This document shows positions 5,913 to 8,229 of a stretch of DNA of 8,229 nucleotides, piece after piece (position 1 is the stretch's first letter; each line of letters begins with the position of its first letter). This DNA comes from DATAPE01 sp034667525 (GTDB lineage Bacteria > Actinomycetota > CADDZG01 > WHSQ01), in NCBI GenBank assembly GCA_034667525.1, contig JAXDJO010000059.1, forward strand, positions 1 to 8,229, in the 5' to 3' direction. The notes below the pieces were generated by a model. The model did no database searches. It was not told the DNA's origin and saw only the letters and a program-made list of their open reading frames with translations. Made by a program: the position numbers and the translations under genes.

Positions 5913-6333
5913 GCGACAGGGGCGTACTAACTCACAAGTCATCGAACATTCGACACTCGGATATCAGGCCCGGTTATCGCGGCCAAGCTCCTGGGGCGAA
6001 GTCGGCGACCCCGCGGATTCGCTCCAAGGGGGGGGCGTTTGCCATGTTGTCGGGGACAGCTCCGTGTCGCAAACCGATCCCGATTGGGCGAAGGAGAGCG
6101 GCAAAAGGCACTATGGCAGGCGCCAGATACGGTTCGGCCCAGCTTGATTCGCGCGGCCCCTCTCCGCACTGTCGTCGACGACACGGCATCGCGACACTTC
6201 CTGCCCGGACGATACCTATTTGGAGAATCCCGTTAGAGAATCCGTGCCGCGGATTTTGCCTAGAAGCCTCGCTGGAAGCGAAACAGGGGACGGAAACGAG
6301 GCTCGCTTCGATGGAGGACCTCTTGGCTTTGAT
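5913..6333. other. 420 bp without a convincing gene, upstream of the recombinase relic
   Basis: No frame here has coding character; the long plus-strand frame from 5858 runs through the terminator and is Arg-, Pro- and Ser-rich. A run of eight G lies at 6028-6035. I looked for a tRNA or tRNA fragment that could have served as an attachment site and found none. The relic's own start may lie here: its frame is open back to 6220 (TTG), with GTG at 6241, but no start has a good ribosome binding site. Confidence 0.4.
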
Positions 6334-7207
6334 ATGAGGGATGAGCTACGCGTTTATTTAGGCACCGATCCCGAAACCGGGCAGCGCCGGCAGGAGACCC
6401 GGACGGTGCGGGGAAGCCGAACCCAGGCACAACGCGAACTCCGCAGCCTCGCCGCGCTAGCGAGCGTCGGTTCCACCGTGGGAGCCCGCACCACCCTCGA
6501 CGAGCTCCTCGAGCGGTGGTTTGCGGCCAGCGAACCCAACTGGGCTGCGACGACTGTTCGCAGCACCCGCTCGATCATCGATTGCCAACTCAAACCTAAG
6601 CTCGGTCACGTCCTGCTGCGCGAACTGCAAACCGTAACGATCGACGATTTCTATGCGTCTCTCCGGGTGAACGGTTCCTTCCAAGGCGGATCGCTTTCCC
6701 GCGGGAGCGTCCTGCGGGTGCACGGGGTTCTCCACCGGGCGCTCGCCCAGGCTGTGCGATGGGAGCGGATCTGGAGCAATCCCGCGACCACGGCTTCACC
6801 CCCCGCTTGGAGCCGCCGGAGATGCGGCCTCCCTCTCCACAGGAGATGCTGCGGCTGCTCGACCATGTCGCGACCGACCAGCCTCTGGTTCATCTGTTCT
6901 TGGCGCTGGCTGCAACGTCAGGCGCTCGTCGCGGCCAACTTCTAGCTCTGCGATGGAAGGACGTCGACTCGAGCACGGCAGCCTGGCCTTCCAGCGTGCT
7001 CTGGTCGAAGGACCGAGCGGTCCGGTTCTTGCCCCTACCACCCAGCATAAGGGAGGGCAAACCTTGTGCCTTTCCCTATGTGTTGTGGTCGCTGCACCTA
7101 ACGGACCTGTTGAATGGTAGCTGCCCTGTCACTCTGCGAAATCGAGAGCCGCACTGGTCCATGTGTGGCGGACGGCTGAAGCTGCTACCCGGTTGAGGGT
7201 GCAATAG
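6334..7207 (+). pseudogene. Tyrosine recombinase (phage-type integrase) relic, frameshifted
   Basis: Three frames carry successive parts of one integrase. Part 1 (6334 to about 6800) has the arm-binding domain (ELRVYLGTDPETGQRRQETR) and the SAM-like core-binding domain (TLDELLERWFAASEPNW on to SNPA). Part 2, one base shifted at the C6 run 6799-6804, has RPPSPQEMLRLLDHV and the first catalytic Arg region SGARRGQLLALRWKDVD. Part 3, one base shifted at about 6968, reads LEHGSLAFQRALVEGPSG, then degenerates to a TAG at 7118-7120. The same frame then carries LVHVWRTAEAATRL to a TAG at 7205-7207, which could be a worn version of the family's usual C-terminal YxHV...AA-RL end, but the HxxR box and the Tyr are not seen. 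The start is unclear (ATG 6334 lacks a good binding site). It is inactive as written. Homopolymer loss at the C-run could be sequencing error, but the missing C-terminal half is not. Confidence 0.85.
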
Positions 7208-7288
7208 ATCGCTTCGCTTGTGCCAGCCTCGCTTCTGTCCGTTTAATAGATGCTTGGCGCGTCTGGCTACCTGAGAAGGGAATCCGAA
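7208..7288 (+). promoter_or_regulatory. Upstream region conserved between the two small paralogs
   Basis: Sequence 7217-7250 resembles 418-452 upstream of paralog A: both have gcttgt, the same 22-nt spacing, then taatag preceded by a ctctgtc/ttctgtc-like block. TAATAG is a plausible -10 element at 7244-7249 and 446-451. Distances to the GTG starts differ (39 and 24 nt), and no classical -35 sits at 17 nt, so promoter assignment is tentative. Confidence 0.35.
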
Positions 7289-7645
7289 GTGGATGTGAGA
7301 GGAGTACTTGAATACGCGGATGGGTTCGCCCAAGCCGTGGTGGCAGAGGAGCAGGACCTGATTTCCAGCTATCTATCCCGAGGCATTGAAGTGCAGATCG
7401 CCGAGGTCCTTAATGCCCTCCCCCGACCTATCGAGGAGATAGAGGTTCAGATCGTCAATCCCCTTGCGTCAAAGAGATTCAATCCTTTGGTGTCCGTCGA
7501 ATTCGTTTCTGTTACGTCGTTTGCGGGACCACAAGGCAGAGCCCTGTTGCGAGCCGTATGGACGGAGGGGCAACGACATCTTCTAGTCCAGAAAGTCGAG
7601 ATCGTTGACCGCGCTCCGGATGGACAAGTGGGCACCCACAGCTGA
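7289..7645 (+). CDS. Small NTF2-like-fold candidate protein, paralog B
   Basis: A 118-aa soluble protein paralogous to the product of 476-820. GTG at 7289 is chosen over the ATG at 7250 because homology begins exactly there (MDV...YADGFA.AVVA in both) and gagaaggga (7273-7281) lies 7 nt upstream, matching paralog A's aagggat-ctcaaGTGGATGT layout. It matches 31 of the first 53 residues, including YADGFA, IAEVL and LPR. Compared with A it carries about nine extra residues around 60-70 (ASKRFNPLV region), between the LPR helix and the SVTSF strand, and a different tail after IVD. Fold proposal as for A: SnoaL/NTF2-like, inferred. Function unknown. It follows the integrase relic directly, consistent with cargo of an integrated element or of its flank. 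Confidence 0.82.
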   Translation: MDVRGVLEYADGFAQAVVAEEQDLISSYLSRGIEVQIAEVLNALPRPIEEIEVQIVNPLASKRFNPLVSVEFVSVTSFAGPQGRALLRAVWTEGQRHLLVQKVEIVDRAPDGQVGTHS

Positions 7646-7831
7646 GAGTCGAGAAGCATTGGATTGGTCTCCTCGTTCGATTGCTAACGGGGAACACTAA
7701 GGGGGCCCGGGCCGCGAGGGCGATCGAGTTAGTACAGCCTTTGGGGCTGCCAGATACGGGCCCAAGCCTCTCTGGGCCGGTTGCCATCTCCCTTGGCCTG
7801 TCTCAACTCCCGGATCTACCTGTGGGGGCGC
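7646..7831. other. Convergent intergenic region with hairpins
   Basis: Between the plus-strand paralog B and the minus-strand gene ending at 7832. CAGCC (7735-7739) pairs with GGCTG (7745-7749), and GGCCCA (7759-7764) with TGGGCC (7773-7778); neither has a T-tract, so they are at best weak convergent terminators. GGCCCGGGCC at about 7704-7713 is a perfect palindrome that follows taaggggg, echoing 818-834 after paralog A. The plus-strand frame from 7681 overlaps the minus-strand gene and looks like its shadow. Confidence 0.4.
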
Positions 7832-8229
7832 CTAAGAGGAGCGCCACCATTCTCCGACGATCGAGGGCATCCGATATTGCATCTTGCCGGTTGCACGGTC
7901 TTGCCACACCTCGAGCGGCCACTTCTTGTCTCCGAACTCTCGACTGGTCAAGCGGCTCACCGCAGCGAGCTCGTTTCGCACCTGTATCTCCGGCACACCC
8001 GCTCGAGCGACGACTTCCTCATAGGCGATGGTCTCGTCCGGCCGCTCAGCGGCCATCTCGAAGAGACTAGTTGCGCCTCCCCAATGCATGATGCGAGGTT
8101 TCAGCCACGCGACCATCCGCCGGCTCCACTCACCCTGTCGAGGAATGAATACGACCTGCTCGTCGCCGGCTATGAGCTCCCGTGCCTCCTTGGCCAGCGC
8201 TTCGATCTCTTCGATTACAGCAACGAGCC
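7832..8229 (-). CDS. C-terminal part of a winged-helix-like protein, 5' end outside window
   Basis: The frame is open from the right edge to the TAG at 7834-7832, giving at least 131 residues, so the ATG at 8116 is internal and not the start. The visible part begins with an acidic helix, VIEEIEALAKEARELIAGDE (about residues 4-23), then VVFIPRQGEWSRRM, and a C-terminal domain of about 75 residues: FEMAAERPDETIAYEEVVAR (helix, turn, recognition-like helix), then LAAVSRLTSREFGDKKWPLE, and the end YRMPSIVGEWW. The layout of helices followed by WPLEVWQD...YRMP strands resembles the winged-helix-like domain of actinobacterial DUF6416-type proteins; I recall this family only loosely. A DNA-binding or regulatory role is inferred. 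It is convergent with paralog B. Confidence 0.7.
   Translation of the reverse strand, partial: LVAVIEEIEALAKEARELIAGDEQVVFIPRQGEWSRRMVAWLKPRIMHWGGATSLFEMAAERPDETIAYEEVVARAGVPEIQVRNELAAVSRLTSREFGDKKWPLEVWQDRATGKMQYRMPSIVGEWWRSS

Noticed and set aside
5913..6333. tRNA or attachment-site search upstream of the integrase relic
   Set aside because: No T-loop (GGTTCGA-type) sequence with matching stems and no direct repeat with the region after 7207 was found.
5858..6337. 159-codon plus-strand open frame after the DoxX-type gene
   Set aside because: It begins before and runs through the strong terminator at 5883-5912 and has a low-complexity Arg/Ser/Pro composition.
7681..8070. 129-codon plus-strand open frame near the right end
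   Set aside because: It mirrors the minus-strand gene ending at 7832, which has clear protein character, and has no ribosome binding site.
1..8229. CRISPR array, toxin-antitoxin pair, reverse transcriptase or other defence module
   Set aside because: No regularly spaced repeats and no conserved motif of these systems was seen in any intact frame.

Overview
The window is GC-rich, uses GTG starts, and carries gene types I associate with Actinomycetota: an SRPBCC protein coupled to a protein with an LYWLPLGAGG motif, a DoxX-type membrane protein, and small YADGFA-type proteins. I favour an uncultured or soil actinobacterium (Acidimicrobiia- or Thermoleophilia-like). That is inference from protein style, not a database match.

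Layout. Positions 1-59 (minus) hold the first codons of an IS3-type OrfA transposase with an early frame break. Positions 131-383 (plus) hold a decayed small phage-like gene, broken by one frameshift and one in-frame TAG, whose 3' end and terminator (336-406) recur as a direct repeat at 1564-1635. Between the copies lie an intact 114-aa protein (476-820) and about 740 bp of mostly non-coding DNA. Positions 1588-4855 are a minus-strand block: a six-helix membrane protein, an SRPBCC protein and the LYWLPLGAGG protein, joined by two 4-bp stop/start overlaps, then, 141 bp downstream, a TIM-barrel protein resembling family GH18 whose last codons run into the repeat. A divergent DoxX-type gene (5246-5854, plus) ends at a strong terminator. 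Positions 6334-7207 are a tyrosine recombinase relic with two frameshifts and no intact catalytic C-terminus. A second, 118-aa copy of the small protein follows (7289-7645). The window ends inside a minus-strand gene with a winged-helix-like C-terminus.

Reading. This looks like an old integration region. Four of the five frame-breaking lesions I identified are single-base shifts, and all five fall in mobile-element genes, while the cargo-like genes are intact. The most notable points are the two small paralogs near the ends of the window with conserved upstream sequence, the roughly 50-bp direct repeat made of a gene 3' end plus a terminator, and the tightly coupled uncharacterised operon. 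I see no CRISPR array, tRNA, rRNA or recognised defence system, and I do not claim a complete new system here.
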